A DNA stretch of 64,000 nucleotides from Liolophura sinensis (GCF_032854445.1 NC_088301.1:17134018-17198017), one strand, 5' to 3'. Positions 11,760 to 49,764 are shown, numbered from the stretch's first letter. Translations and numbers: made by a program. Notes: generated by a model from the sequence alone, not told the origin.

Positions 11760-12955
11760 AGCCTTAGTACAATGCTAGTGAACTGGTAACCGTCATCGAG
11801 CGCTTCTGTCCATTATGTAACCGGCGTAACACTGTAGATAGGCTGGACTTATGCATGTTCCTGATCATTGTATCAAGGTGTCCTTACTATAACTCACCTG
11901 TATTCAGTTGGATACCATGGATAAGTTCTGGGTTGCTTATTATCTGTGTGATTTCTAGATGGAAATCTCATATAATTGAACTTCACCAAGTCTGTATCAC
12001 TGCTAGTGTTGTTAACCAGCGCTTGCGGTTTACTACAACCCGCGTTTCCAACAGTCTCTTAGGCCAGGCACGCAAGGATTAGGGCCCGCACTGGTACGGG
12101 ACAACGGTACGTAAGAGATATGACCCAGCTTGGGTCCCGGGGCGTATAAGAATTACGCACATGGGTAGTGTACGGCGCAAGACATAAGGATTACACCCAC
12201 AGATACCGAGGATATACCGATGATGTATGAAAAACTGCCGATTGAGTATGCTTTGTCTTATTGTATTCATCATGTAGAGTCTTGTATTTACCTTACACAT
12301 GTTAAATACACACCTGCTAGAAGTGAAATGGGAGGAAAGAGGCACAATGACAACTACAGTATACCTAATTCAGTCTATAGACAGGTTTTTTATCGGAGCT
12401 TTTTCGCTTCAAAAGTATTTTCGCTTGACTATATATTCTGCTATCTGGCTTGATTTCGCTTTGTATTTAGATAGTTTGTAATGATCCTAATTTGTTTACG
12501 AGACTTGAATATGACTAAGATCAGCCGCACGTGTACTATAACTTATAGGCTGTTTCTCAGTATAAATTGTTTTCAATTTTATTTGTATCAAATAAACTGC
12601 TGAGAGACGCTTGAAAAAGTTATATAACAACGATGACGCTATGCAATGTACAAAGACATCAGGCATGCAGACATTACATATAGCCTTGGATATGAAGATG
12701 GATTCGCAAGCAGCAGCCTTCTAGATATACAACTGCATAGAAATGGTTTATATTTAAATAGGAGCAGTAAGGACTTTTGTAAAATATGACATTTGTAAAA
12801 CATACGACCGAAACAGATGATGGGGCTAAATATAGGTGACCTTTCTAAAACAGTACTGCTCCTTCACACATGAAATCATTGGAGTTGATGTCGGTACTAC
12901 TTTGTTGTTTATTAAAAATGACTTAGTCTTTGTTACACTGTTCAATACAGCCTTT
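11760..12955. other. intergenic, nothing recognised
   Basis: Several short ORFs (up to 88 codons) lack recognisable motifs. No clear repeat was seen. Confidence 0.45.
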
Positions 12956-12960
12956 TTGTT

Positions 12961-13306
12961 CAGTGAATACTTAGGGTTTAACGTCGTACTTAACACTCTT
13001 GCAGTCATATGACAACGAAGGAGTCCTTAGAGTGCATTTAATGTGACTCCCTGTTCCAGGACGGATTTCCGCCGCTCTTTTATCTAGTGCTGCTTCATTT
13101 GCCGAACCGAGACAACTTACCGAAGGTCACCATTATGACCATTATACTGATACGGGTCAACCAGTCCTCTATCCTCTTAATACTGAACGCCAAGCGAGGA
13201 AGCTTTAATTTCCTCCCTTAAGGTCTTAAGTGTGACCCGAACCAGAGTTGACCCTGGATCTACCGCCCCCCGAAGCGAACGCTCTACCAACTGAGCCCCT
13301 GGGGCC
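12961..13306 (-). mobile_element. SINE family 2, near full length
   Basis: On the minus strand it begins with a tRNA-like head (GGGGCTCAGTTGGTAGAGCG, with an A-box match) and a B-box-like GATCCAGGGTCAACTC, and ends with GACGTTAAACCCTAAG. The same body occurs at 29238-29447. This is a SINE and not a working tRNA gene, because the tRNA-like part runs on without a 3' end. Confidence 0.8.
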
Positions 13307-14880
13307 AGTACTTTTTGTTTAGGGGTGGACACATTTCAATTCGAGATGATTCTGTATAATATTTTGGGTTATTTCAGTTATATACACCTTTAAAAAGAAA
13401 ATGTAAGAATGTCGACATTCTCTAACTTTTAAACTGATACCTCATGTTAAATGGTTTAAAATGTGAAATAATTTAGATATTATATCAAAAGACTTTAAAC
13501 ATATAATGGAGTAGATATACACAACAAAAGTATTAATTTGACGTAAGAAAATGTTAAATTACAGCATTGTCTCTTAATATAAACTGTAAAAATTCTAAAC
13601 CGTGGAGTGCTTAGCCCAGCATGATAAATGTTTTAACACCTTCACCAGCGTCATAATGTTGGAATTTTCATTATTAAATTTGAGCAACTTTAAATTATTT
13701 CATTATTATTTTCATTTTTAAAGCAATTTCCAGTTTAGGAAAGTATTCAGTTTCAAACCGTATCAGTATATCAGGAGTGACAACAGTGTTGAACATAGGC
13801 GTACAACATATCAACGTGTACAGCTTGTGTTGTTACGTGTCACTAAGGAAAGGCAATTTTGGTGGTGAGTATGGCGGATTTTACAGACGAATGAGTATAG
13901 GAGACTGGCTCAAAGGAATATTTATAAGCAGACTATAGTGAGCTAAATGTTGGATTACTTATCTTGTCTTAATTTCCTGAAAACGTAGGTGGTCTGGAGG
14001 TTTAGCTAAATCCAGATCCGCGATGCAGATTGCTGATAATCAACCAATTATAGCCTCACCTTGAAACAAACAGCTATGGCATCATCTGGCGCCATGTTCC
14101 TGATGATAACATACTCATAACTGTGCTAAAAGTATCTCAGTTTCAGACATGGTTATTTATTAGGGAAACGCTGAATACTTGAAAAGCATATTAAAGAAGT
14201 CCCGCATTCATGTGCAATATTGTTTGTATTCTCATTGTCTAGTTTGCTTCCTTAACAGTGACATAATTTTAAACAATATTGCTTGCGTATATGGCTACTG
14301 TAGATACTACAAAAATTGTTATTGGTCTTATATCTTATATAAGGATTCATAATATTCTAAAACAATCATTGTTCAATGTTTCGAACAAACAAATGTGCTT
14401 CTGAATAACGTATACGTATCTCGTTTTTCTTTGTGGTAAAAGCATACACTTGTAATTAAAGTCCTATGAGGATATCATAAAGAAAGGAACCACTACTAAT
14501 AATAACCATTGCCTGCTATTAGATAATTATTCGATCCGTTTATCATTGACATTGAAATATCTACTGAAAATAATGGCATACTAACAAGTTTTAGCGTTGA
14601 TTTATTCAGTCAAACGCATGCAAATCTCGAAATGTTTTATAAATTCACATGTAAAATGCTTGCACTGTAAGTGTGTGCTTGGCGGGAGGTTGTCATGAAA
14701 GTCGTGAACGACGTAACTGTATATTTGTTAAAATCCATTTACATTTACACGTTCGTATTTTCGAGAAATACCAGTATAAACTTGAATACTCTAATAAATG
14801 GTATTCACTGTCTTATAACCATTAACGATCTTCAGAAGATCAGTTTTAAGACAAAACTACAGATTTTATATTCTTACGTA
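13307..14880. other. intergenic, AT-rich, with a foldback-family fragment
   Basis: Around 13785-13915 is a truncated right-end copy of the 5378-6407 element (GGCAATTTTGGTGGTGAGTA, then GATTTTACAGACGA). Nothing else recognised. Confidence 0.55.
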
Positions 14881-14883
14881 AGT

Positions 14884-14970
14884 CGAAATGCAACTTCGCC
14901 CCTTCGCATCGCAACTTTGCCCCTTCGCATCGCAACTTAGCCTCTTCGCGTCGCAACTTCACCCCTTCGC
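14884..14970. repeat. short 19-bp tandem repeat, about 4 units
   Basis: Repeats of CGCATCGCAACTTTGCCCCTT with small changes. Its 19-bp period shifts frame at each unit, so it is unlikely to be coding. Confidence 0.8.
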
Positions 14971-15049
14971 TTTATCGCCTTTGATATTACAAGAGGCATT
15001 CTGTGGTCTTTACCAGCCATCGTAGTTGCGCACCAAATTATGTATCTTC

Positions 15050-15190
15050 AATTCTGAGGACTCCTTCGTTAACGTAGCAACGACGCATGATTCCGGCTGT
15101 CGCCAACAATGTTTTGCGGTACGCAATCGATGACGTAATTAGGGCTGTAAGAGCTATTGGCGCTGCATTCAAAGAGCTTTTTACATTACA
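15050..15190 (+). repeat. dispersed repeat fragment, mate near 51920-52010
   Basis: GCATGATTCCGGC, CCAACAATGTTTTGCG and CAATCGATGACGTAATT recur with a few changes near 51950-52000. Class unknown. Confidence 0.5.
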
Positions 15191-15784
15191 TGATAAGCCA
15201 GCTATTTTCGAAAATTAGAGGCCGCCATACATTTTGTTTGTAATTTACGGTACACTTAGCCCGAATAGCCTCGTGCTTACACTAATTGCCCTAACAGTAA
15301 ATGTCGGTATTTCGAAAGTTCAAACAGCTCACTTTACTGTATTAAAAAAAACAAAAAAAACATTCTCCTCGGGCACACGTATGCCGTCATGCTGGGATTG
15401 CTTAAGAATGATAAGACCTCATCATGTTAAGGTGTTTCATTGCTAAATGCGCTTTTACTTAATACATTCACGAACAACACTCACCACCGAGACAGGCCAT
15501 GTTTACTCCTGTGTTAATTGTGCCGCTCACGTATCCCATCCTGGCCAGATTATGTATATCCCTGTGCCCATTGTGACTTTCACGTAGTTTTACTAGGTGA
15601 AGAGGCGTCTATGTGTATAATGCTGGTACTGTGAGATATAGTAATACCTGGATATGCACAGATATGCACAAACGTTGTAAGTGTTATGATGATTCCTGAA
15701 GGACTGACTGTATACAACACTCCAGAGATTGTGTGCGCGCGGAGGGTATGGAGTGGGGTGTGCGGCGCTAGGCGTGGTGTGTAA

Positions 15785-15837
15785 CCCACTGGCCATTCAG
15801 ACAGCTTATCGCAGACTGCGATGCTGTGATGTGTTAA
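15785..15837. repeat. isolated unit of the 44-bp satellite
   Basis: CCACTGGCCATTCAGACAGC followed by TTATCGCAGACTG is a clear copy of the unit that makes up 16845-18146, about 1 kb away from that array. Confidence 0.85.
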
Positions 15838-16844
15838 GCGGTTAAATAATAGGCAGAGGGGTTTAGCTCGAAAAAATTATGTGACAGCTTACCAGAGGTA
15901 TAAACACAGATCAATTACCTCAACCGAACTGCGATAACGTACTTACAAAATGACGCTATCGTTCGACCGCGACTGCTTTATTTTGCATATTTCCATGCAT
16001 TGGCATCAGAAATAATCTTGATTTCTGAGGGTTTTTTTGGGCCATATATGTACAGTTATGATGCATGCAAGACGATACCAAGATCCAAACATTTATAGAA
16101 TTTAAATAAATTGGCCCTATTCATGTCGACTAGAGCTCGAGTAGAAAAAAAGCGATCTTCGAAGCTACCAGTTACGGACCCGATGACAGGTGAAATTATA
16201 ATTAAGTTATCTTTATTTCACTCTAATTTTATGTCTATTTTATGTCAAAGCACATGTGATGTACAAAGCATACAGAATCAAGACTACAAAATTATAAAAT
16301 CCTTAGAAATTTTATCTTATTTTCCTGAAACAATGGGAATGGGTAGAAAATACTTTTTAATATTCCCCACCTTTCCACACAGATTAATACACAATACAAG
16401 CCTTCTGTATCCCTAGACAAACACCTTTGACTTTTCACGAAGAATTGGTGTCCAGCTAATTACTTTTGATGTCAATAAAATGTTCCAAGCTCAGTATTAT
16501 TTTCCAGAAACGTCAAATGTAGTGCCCTAGATCCAAGCAAGGTCCCATGTGAACTGTGTATAATAGCTTTTTATAAGCGTTTCACGGAGACTCGGTAGAA
16601 TATAAATGTTTAGGTATGTGACATGAAAAAAACGTTTAAATCTTTCTCTCTCTACCACTTGAAGTACTTTTTTTACCTCGGCAATACAAATCAGCAAATG
16701 CGGAATTCAAGTCTCAAAGGTATAATATGAACTTATTTAAAACCAGGAGGGCAAGAGGAGTTCTACACCACTGATCACATTTTCTGTCACAGAAATTGAT
16801 CAAAACGCAAAATAATACTCTCTTGGGCAACAATAGCGCCAGTA
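15838..16844. other. intergenic, nothing recognised
   Basis: A 101-codon ORF at 16111-16416 has no recognisable motif and is not called. Confidence 0.45.
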
Positions 16845-18146
16845 TGTCAGACAGATTATCGCCGACTAGGCTGTGCCGCTCACTTGCCATTCAGATAGGT
16901 TATCGCAGATTTGGGTGTGTCACTCACTGGCCATTCAGACAGGTTATCGCAGATTTGGGTGTGCCGCTCACTGGCCATTCAGACAGCTTATCGTGGGCTG
17001 TGATGTGTAACTCACTGGCCATTCGGACAGGTGATCGCATACCGGAGTATGTCACTCATTGACCATTGAGATAAGTTATGGCACACTGGGGTGTACCACT
17101 CACTGGCCATTCGGACAAGTTATCGCAAACCGTGATGTGTCACTCACTGGCCATTTAGACAGGTAATTGCGGACTAGGGTGTGTCATTTACTGGCCATAC
17201 AGACAGGTTATCGCAGACTTGGGTGTGTCACTCACTGGCCATTCGGACAGGTGATCGGATACCATAGCATGTCAACCACTGATAATTCGGATAAGTTATA
17301 GCAGTATGTCATTCAGTGACCATTCAGATAGGTTATTGCAGCTTGGGGTGTGCCACTCACTGGCCATTCGGACAAGTTATCGCAGATTGTGCTGTGTCAC
17401 TCACTGGCCATTTAGACAGGTGATTGCAGACTGGAATGTGCCACTCACTGGCCATTCGGACAAATTATCGCAGATTGTGATGTGTCACACACTGGCCATT
17501 TGGACAGGTGATTGCGGACTGGGGGGTGCTAATCACTGGCCATTCGGATAAGTTATCGGAAACCGTAGTATGTCACCCACTGATCATTCACATAAGTTAT
17601 AACAGACTTGAGTGTGTCATTCAGTGGCCTTTCAGACAGCTTATTGCAGACTGGGGTATATCACTCTCTGGCCATTCAGACATGTCATCGCGTACCGCAG
17701 TATGTCACGCACTGAGCATTCAGTTAAGTTATAGCAGACTGGGGTGTGTCGTTCAGTGGTCATTCAGACAGCTTATCGCAGCATGGTGTATATCACTCAC
17801 TGGCCATTCAGACAGGTTATCGCAGACCATGATGTGTTACTCACTGGCCATTTAGACAGCTTATCGCAGACTGGGATGTGCCACTCACTGGCCATTCGGA
17901 CGGGTGATTGCGTACCGGAGTATGTCACCCACTGAGCATTCATATAAGTTATAGCAGTCTGGGGTGTGTCACTCACTGGCCTTTCAGACAGGTTATCGCG
18001 GACTGGGGTGTACCACTCACTGGTCATTCGGACAGGTGATTGCGAACTGGAGTATGTCACCCACTGACCATTTAGATAAGTCATAGCAGACTGGGGTGTG
18101 TCACTCACAGGCCATTCAGACAGGTCATCGCGGACTGGGGTGTATT
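16845..18146. repeat. 44-bp satellite array, about 30 units
   Basis: Unit CACTGGCCATTCAGACAGGT + TATCGCAGACTGGGGTGTGT + CACT, period 44 bp. A variant type (CGTACCGGAGTATGTCACCC followed by ATAAGTTATAGCAG) recurs near 17035, 17255, 17560, 17690, 17910 and 18045, at spacings close to 5, 7, 3, 5 and 3 units. The array ends about 0.6 kb upstream of the phosphatase start codon. Confidence 0.93.
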
Positions 18147-18677
18147 AGCAACAATTACAAGCATAATCTGAGTTTTCTGGTCCACGTTTTTATTTTGTGT
18201 TCGTTGTTAAATCATTATTTATGCACAAGGAAGTATGCCTATGTTTTGTGTTTTGCTGATGTGAGGAGTTTGTAAATGTTCCTGTGTAAGATGGGGCCTT
18301 TGGAAATATAATCATACACAGTCACGGTGCGGTGACACGTTCCCTGTTACCAGTCAACACGGCTAAGTTTACATAAAGCGAGTCTCAGGAAGAGTTGGAA
18401 ATCTTTCTGCCGTATTTACATAAGTTCACATCATTTGAAGTTGACCTGACTATTTCTATCACCCGATGGCGTGAATCATGGGTGTCGAACAAATAAGTTT
18501 TAAAAAGAAATTTTAAAGAATTGCTTTATACCCTTTATTCGTCTTGAGTTTCGAGCGTGCGTGCCTTTAGCGTAATGTAACTGGGAAGTTACAGCCTGAT
18601 ATATGTGCCTGATACTACTTGAAAGACTCCTGCTTCAAAAGTGAATAGCCAAATGTAGACTAACAAGTATTCAAGCC
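18147..18677. other. upstream region of the phosphatase gene
   Basis: Single-copy-looking DNA between the 44-bp array and the first exon; the promoter of the downstream gene probably lies here. No other element recognised. Confidence 0.4.
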
Positions 18678-18686
18678 TTTATATAC
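18678..18686 (+). promoter_or_regulatory. possible TATA box of the phosphatase gene
   Basis: TTTATATAC lies about 55 nt before the ATG at 18741. A start 25-30 nt downstream would leave a 5' leader of roughly 30 nt. This is sequence match only. Confidence 0.3.
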
Positions 18687-18740
18687 TATTCACTTCAAAC
18701 AGTACCAGGTATACTAACTGGGAAACAAGCGAGTTTAACC

Positions 18741-43967
<25,227 letters not shown>

Positions 43968-44054
43968 GGCATGGTTATCGAACTCCACTGATACGTGCAC
44001 TGCACATAAACGCAGTTTATGAAAGCTTTAGGTCGCTGTGTTGCATTTTATAAT

Positions 44055-44060
44055 AATAAA
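44055..44060 (+). terminator. candidate polyadenylation signal of the phosphatase gene
   Basis: AATAAA 88 nt after the stop codon, the first perfect hexamer downstream. Confidence 0.6.
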
Positions 44061-44545
44061 TCTCATTTTATGGATTGCTCCCTGTCACATTTTGAACAAA
44101 TGAACATATCTGATTCGGTTATAGATGTCTGGAAAGATGTCTTTTCTGTCGTTTTTCATACGTTGTAAGATCTAATAACGAATTGTTTCCCTTTGATTAT
44201 CCCTTTTATATCTGAGCATATGTATATTTCTATATTCAACGGCACGCTGGAGAGCTCTCTACTGCCCCAATTCACTTGTCTTACCATGGATATTTGTTTA
44301 TTTGACAAATAAGAACTAATGAATGTCACAAAATGAAACTGATGAAATATATGTATTACTGGTATCTAGACTGTTTTGTTGGACCGTTGATAAAAATAAT
44401 AATCATTTACTACATCGAAGCATGTAAGCAGGTATTTTGTAACTGCTGATACAACTCGAAACATTTTAACCCCGTGAGTACACGGTTGGCGGAGGGTTAT
44501 CAAGTAGTAGTTGTTGGCGTATAATTCTCCAGTCTTATTTTCCAA

Positions 44546-44821
44546 GCAGGGTCCACCGTGGCTCATTTGGTTAGCGCGCTAGCGCAGCGTAATGACCCAG
44601 GAGTCTTTCACCAATGCGGCTGCTGTGAGTTCAAGTCCAGTTCATGCTGGCTTCTTCTCCGTAGTACGTGTGAAGGTCTGGCAGCAACCTGCGGATGGTC
44701 GTGGGTTTCGCCCGGGCTCTGCCCGGTTTTTACCAACCATAATGCTGGCCGCCGTCGTATAAGTGAAATATTCTTGAGTACGGCGTAAAACACCAATCAA
44801 ATAAATAAATAAATACATAAA
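44546..44821 (+). mobile_element. SINE family 1, full length, with target-site duplication
   Basis: Best-preserved copy here: head with A box (CACCGTGGCTCATTTGGTTA), B box GTGAGTTCAAGTCC, middle region GGGCTCTGCCCGG, core GCCGCCGTCGTATAAGTGAA and CAAATAAATAAATA tail. The repeat TTATTTTCCAA flanks it at 44535-44545 and 44822-44832. Confidence 0.95.
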
Positions 44822-45255
44822 TTATTTTCCAAACCACCACCCCTTCAGTGGGTAAATTAGGCTAGGCAAATAAGGCGTTTATTACCATGGAAACAATCGT
44901 CTTTTTTGTATTTCTAATAATATTTTTACACATGCAGTCTCTCTATCTAAAGTATGCCAGACCTGAATCAACTTCATTGTTAAATGATTATTAAATAGTT
45001 CAACTCGAGGACATCTAGTAGGTGGGCTATGTCTAAACAAGTCTCCATACGTGCGTCGGTCAGGCTTCAAGGGTCAATCTTGTCTAGTAGTGCCAGTGAT
45101 GTAAAGCCAGCGTAGGGAGCGCTGTCAGGAATATGGTTTAACTGATGAAAGGATTAGCTTTTTCTTGCCTTGGTGAGCGATCAAAACCATACTCAATATT
45201 TCACTGAATGAAAAGGTCTGTGGAATCTCCGTGGCCCAGTGGTTAGAATTAATGC

Positions 45256-45990
45256 GTCGACATTCGTATACCAGCCGTCAAGCAATAAGGATGTTCCAGG
45301 TCAATAATCGCATCGCCAATTCCAACGTATAACACAAACCACCAAAGAAGTAAGAAAGTATATGAAATACCAAAATATGACGGAATCACCCAAAGAGAAG
45401 CAGACAACAGTTGTCAGTGATGATTATGGCGCAAGGTATTTTCTTGGCAACTGAGTGAAATCAGTGTTCGAATCGTGCACCATGCTAGAATATCAGTTGT
45501 GAATAACAAAATGTGTATCTCAGTTGCGCTTTGATTGCAACTATTCATATATCCAACATGTCGAATATTTTCAACACGATGAATTTACAGCTCTTAAGCC
45601 GGGTTAAGCCATAACGTATCTTGCCTAAACTATAAGCCAAAAGCCATAAAAAAATCGCGATAAGCTAACCGTTCAAATCTGAACGTTCCCATGCAGATAG
45701 TAGAGGTATTTATCAATGTTAAGAGGACATCTCCCGGAGCCTTTGCACTAGGTAACACCATGTAACTTTACAACAAGAACTTCAAACTTTAATCAATAGA
45801 ACTTATATCTGTCTAAAGGTTAAACAACTTGTATTATTTTGTTACCAAACAAGTACTGTACCTGTACACATAAAAATGTCAGAAAAGACACCCAATAATC
45901 ATAGAATAACATTCACAACTGGTCATAAAGCGCTGTTGCCGGACGCAGCTTCATTCGTTAATACTGAATTACCTCCCTTCTCACACAACA
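45256..45990 (+). repeat. dispersed repeat family 3, left arm of a ~3 kb inverted pair
   Basis: Runs from ACATTCGTATACCAGCCGTC to TTACCTCCCTTCTCAC. The reverse complement of 47610-48296 follows it block for block (CATGCAGATAGTAGAGGTAT, TAATCATAGAATAAC). Just before it, TCCGTGGCCCAGTGGTTAG looks like a tRNA A-box region, possibly a SINE head. Confidence 0.75.
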
Positions 45991-46184
45991 GCATGTGTAG
46001 CTGAGGTAACGCGAGATTAGCGTTTGTCGCATGCAACTGAGAGACATGTAACTCAGTCGGTTCTAGTGAAGCGAACATTTTGTATGATATGTCGTTACAA
46101 CAATTATGACCGATAATTCAGATATATCTTCGAGATCAGCCGACTTTTAATTTCCTGGAAACAACAAGCCATGTATGGAAGGTA

Positions 46185-46640
46185 TGTTCCATTCGACTGA
46201 ATGACTCAGTATGCAAAGCGTGTAAAATGCTAGAATATCAGTTGTCGATAACAAAATATATATCTCAGTTGCGCTTTGATTACAACTGTTCACATTTCTC
46301 ACGTGTCGATCTAATTCAACGTGCTGAATATACAAACCCTTGGCCCGGGTTAAGCGGAATTAAACACAATTATGAAGCACAACACCAGAGATTCTGAACG
46401 CTCTGTCCATATTTACTTGCAAGAGAATTATACTCATTGTAAAATTTAAGAAACTTGCAGTGAAGGCGTTTGATGAAATAACCTTGACACTAGTTTTTGC
46501 AGTAGCAGTGACCCGTGAGAGGCGACCAATCTTCTCGCTGTGAATGAAGATCATCCAGGAACGGTGTTTATCGCAAATGGTGGATTTTGAAGATTGCTTT
46601 ACATTAAACTCGATAGGCACATTTGTATTCATTGTAGAAT
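46185..46640 (+). repeat. dispersed repeat family 3, partial copy inside the inverted pair
   Basis: Same orientation as the left arm; matches 8700-8990 through TCAGTTGTCGATAACAAAAT and TATACTCATTGTAAAATTTA. Confidence 0.7.
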
Positions 46641-46880
46641 TTTGTTCTTGTCTTATTCTTCACGAATAACTAAATGATATGAAGTCCGAATTACTCTAGG
46701 TTTAAGGATATAGAAACATGTTTTTGAGTGCAGCTTTGACATGTTGAGGGCAGCTTCATGGAAAAGACAGCGAATGGAATACCTATAATTCGAGGGCTAA
46801 TCTGGGAAGAATGAACAGAACTTAGATTTCAGAAACCTTTTAAATACTTCAGTCAGTTTTATTTTTATACCTTCCAGTTG

Positions 46881-46974
46881 TATTTATTGGATCGATTGGT
46901 GTGTTACGCCGTACCTATGAATATTTTGAATATACGACGATTGCCAGCAGTATGGCAGGAGGAAACCGGACAGA
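46881..46974 (-). mobile_element. SINE family 1, 3' fragment
   Basis: Diverged tail and core (GTGTGTTACGCCGTACCTAT, then ATACGACGATTGCCAGCAG). Confidence 0.75.
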
Positions 46975-47435
46975 AAGTCTATTGTCTAAGTGCTGCTATA
47001 GCAGAATACAATTATATACCATTATATTTTTAGGAGTAGAGTTTACTTTTATGGGCAATGATTTCAAACAGGAAAGCAAGGACCGATATTAAGCAATTTA
47101 TGGTTGGGGCAAAAACAACATACTTCCATAGGTTCCGTTGCAGAGTGGCCCTCACGTTAAGTGTTCTCCTCGTCCTAGCCGATATGGCCGCCCCTAAAAA
47201 TCTACAGAGAGCACTTTTAACGTTTAGATAAGAAACAATCCTTGATGCGTTTAAAACTTTTTCTCCCATCATCTTTTCACTTCCCTGGCAGTTCTTCTCT
47301 TCATTGTCTGTGGCAGGGCCATCCTACGATGATTCCACGAAAGTACTGAAGGTGATACGCACCTGATATAGAACTTTCCAGCTGGGCTAATAGTGTCCTT
47401 TGCCGTATGTCACAACCTACGCCCTATGGAAATCT

Positions 47436-47496
47436 ATTTGTTTATTTGATTTTATTTTACGCCGTACCCAAACATATTTCAGTTATACAACATCCA
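47436..47496 (-). mobile_element. SINE family 1, short 3' fragment
   Basis: TTTGTTTATTTGATTTTATT, then TTACGCCGTACCCAAACATA. Confidence 0.65.
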
Positions 47497-47609
47497 CCGT
47501 TCAAAGTGGTTGTACCGACATATTATACAAAAGTGTTCGCTTCACAAGGAATGAGTTCTACGCCTCGCAGTTTCGTGCCACAAACAGTAATCTCGCATTA
47601 TATTAGCTA

Positions 47610-48296
47610 GACATGCCGTTATGTCAGAAGGGAGGTAATTCATTGGAAACCAAGAAAGTTGCATCCGGAAACAGTACTTTATTTCCAGTTGCGAAGGTTA
47701 TTCCATGATTATTAGGTGTAAATCTTATTTGCCGCATTTTTGTGTGTACAGACACAGTAGCTGTTTGGTAAAGAAATAAAAGAAGTTGTTAAAATGTTAG
47801 ACAGACATAAATTTTATTGATTAAAGTTTGAAGTACTTGGCGAAAGGTTGCATAGTGTTACCTAGTGCCAAGGCTAGGAAGGAAGTGCCCATAACATTGG
47901 TAAATACCTCTACTATCTGCATGGGAACGTTCACCTTCTTAGGTAAACTTATGTCAAGAAACTTATGGTTTTTGTCTTATATTTTAGGCTTAACCCGGGG
48001 CTAAGGATTAGGTCGCCACGTTGGCTATATGAACAGTAGCGATCAAAACGCAATTGAGATACACATTTTGTTACTGATTTCACTTAGTCGCCTTGACCAT
48101 ACAATGCGTCTTCCAACCTCATTTTTGACTGCTGTTCTTTGTATGTTTCCGTCTTAGTTGTGTACTTTATATCCTTTTTTTAAAGTTCTTTGGTGATTTG
48201 TCTTTAACGTTATTTTGGGAATTGGCCTTGACATCATTGACCTGGAACGTCCTTCTTGTTTGACGGCAGGTATACGAATGTCTGTTTCGACGCATA
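47610..48296 (-). repeat. dispersed repeat family 3, right arm of the inverted pair
   Basis: Inverse of 45256-45990 over about 700 bp, ending at GGTATACGAATGTCTGTTTC. The arms are diverged but colinear. Confidence 0.75.
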
Positions 48297-48309
48297 GTAT
48301 GAACGTTTG

Positions 48310-49450
48310 TTGCTCATGTAATGTTTGGGGTTGAGGTACAGGGCTAAATGTTAAAATTATCGCTCATGGAAAATTAATAAGGGACTTTGTCCATTACAGT
48401 GCACCCCGTATCGTCTGAGTTTCAAGAAATCTCTTGAGTTTTCTTTTATTTTAACAACATAATGTTGTACTTATTTACTACATGGAAGACGTTTTGTGAA
48501 TATCTCAAGCACGCGTTACAGTATTGCTGTTGTTGCATGTGTGAATGGCTCCAGACTACTTATTTTTTCATAAGATCTGAATTTCTGTATATTTTTGAGT
48601 CCCGTTTTGCCTACTCCTAGATCACTTAAACGATGGTGGCCATCAGATCCCTAAGAGGGATTTCAACATATGTAAACCACTGGCCAACCCTATTTTAGAA
48701 TGCAGTGCATTTGCGCACTCCTTGAAACTCTACTCTATAGACATGCAAAAGTATATAGTAATCAGTGCATTCAACTAATATAATTTGCATTGAAAAATAA
48801 CTAAGTAACTGCATGGAGAAACTCCCTTTTCCCGTAAACACCTGTTTTCTACATTTTTTTTTCAAAGACATTTTATCTGTGGAGATGAATACACCCACGT
48901 CTGTATTAAGCCTTCTTGGGAACTACGCGTATGGACCGCTTATGATAGTGATATGATAGTGAAGTGTTTAGTGATATGACTTTTTTGATATACAAACAAC
49001 ATCTGGTATGGTACCAGATTAGCCCAGCCGCAAAGCTTTATCATGCTGATAGTATAGTCAAATGTCCCATGTTGCTAGTGTTTTGTTGGACGCATGCTGT
49101 ATGCAAACTCTTTGAACTGCATTAAAACGAGAAAAAAAACCGCATGTATCTTTATCTGAGATCATCAATGTAAGACTTTAGATCACTAAAATATGTGTCA
49201 GAAAAAAAGGTCTGCTCAGGTTTAAGATTTGCTTTAAGGAAATTAGTTAAATGTTTGAATTCCTTAGGGTTTTTCTTTTCTTTGTTTCACTTTAACTACC
49301 AGCACATGCATAATTATGTGCGGTCAAAAACTGTGGCGCATGCGCACTTCAAAAATGTACCCCTAGTATCAAGAAGAAGAAAGGTTCCATTTCCAACAAA
49401 AAGAACAATGTAAACGATGTCCTCTCATAGACCTATTATATTATAAATAT
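48310..49450. other. intergenic, nothing recognised
   Basis: Lies between the 3' ends of the two convergent genes. No coding signal or repeat recognised. Confidence 0.45.
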
Positions 49451-49454
49451 TATA

Positions 49455-49595
49455 TATTTATTTATTTGGTTGGTTTTTGCGCCGTACTCAGGAATATTTT
49501 ACATTCGATGGCGGAAACAAAGCAGAGTCCGTGAGAAACCCACTACCATCCGTACAAGGCCGGAGAGGAAGCCAGCATGAGTTAGGCTCACAAGG
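49455..49595 (-). mobile_element. SINE family 1, partial
   Basis: Tail, a shortened core and the middle region; the head is lost. Confidence 0.75.
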
Positions 49596-49758
49596 ACGGC
49601 ATGACCTGCTAAATCCTTCGGCGGCTCTATTATATGGTGGTATAACTATCGGAAAAGCTGGTATACTGCCAGACAAGCCTGCAAATGCTACAGTTTATAG
49701 TACATGGACACATGATACCCGAAAACAACAATAGTATGTTCCAGATAAGTAACTGCGT

Positions 49759-49764
49759 TTTATT
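49759..49764 (-). terminator. possible polyadenylation signal of the cellulase gene
   Basis: AATAAA on the minus strand about 560 nt past the predicted stop. Weak support; a further 3' exon would move the expected position. Confidence 0.25.

Noticed and set aside
13200-13306. Possible tRNA gene on the minus strand
   Set aside because: A and B box-like blocks are present, but there is no closing acceptor stem and the sequence continues into a SINE body.
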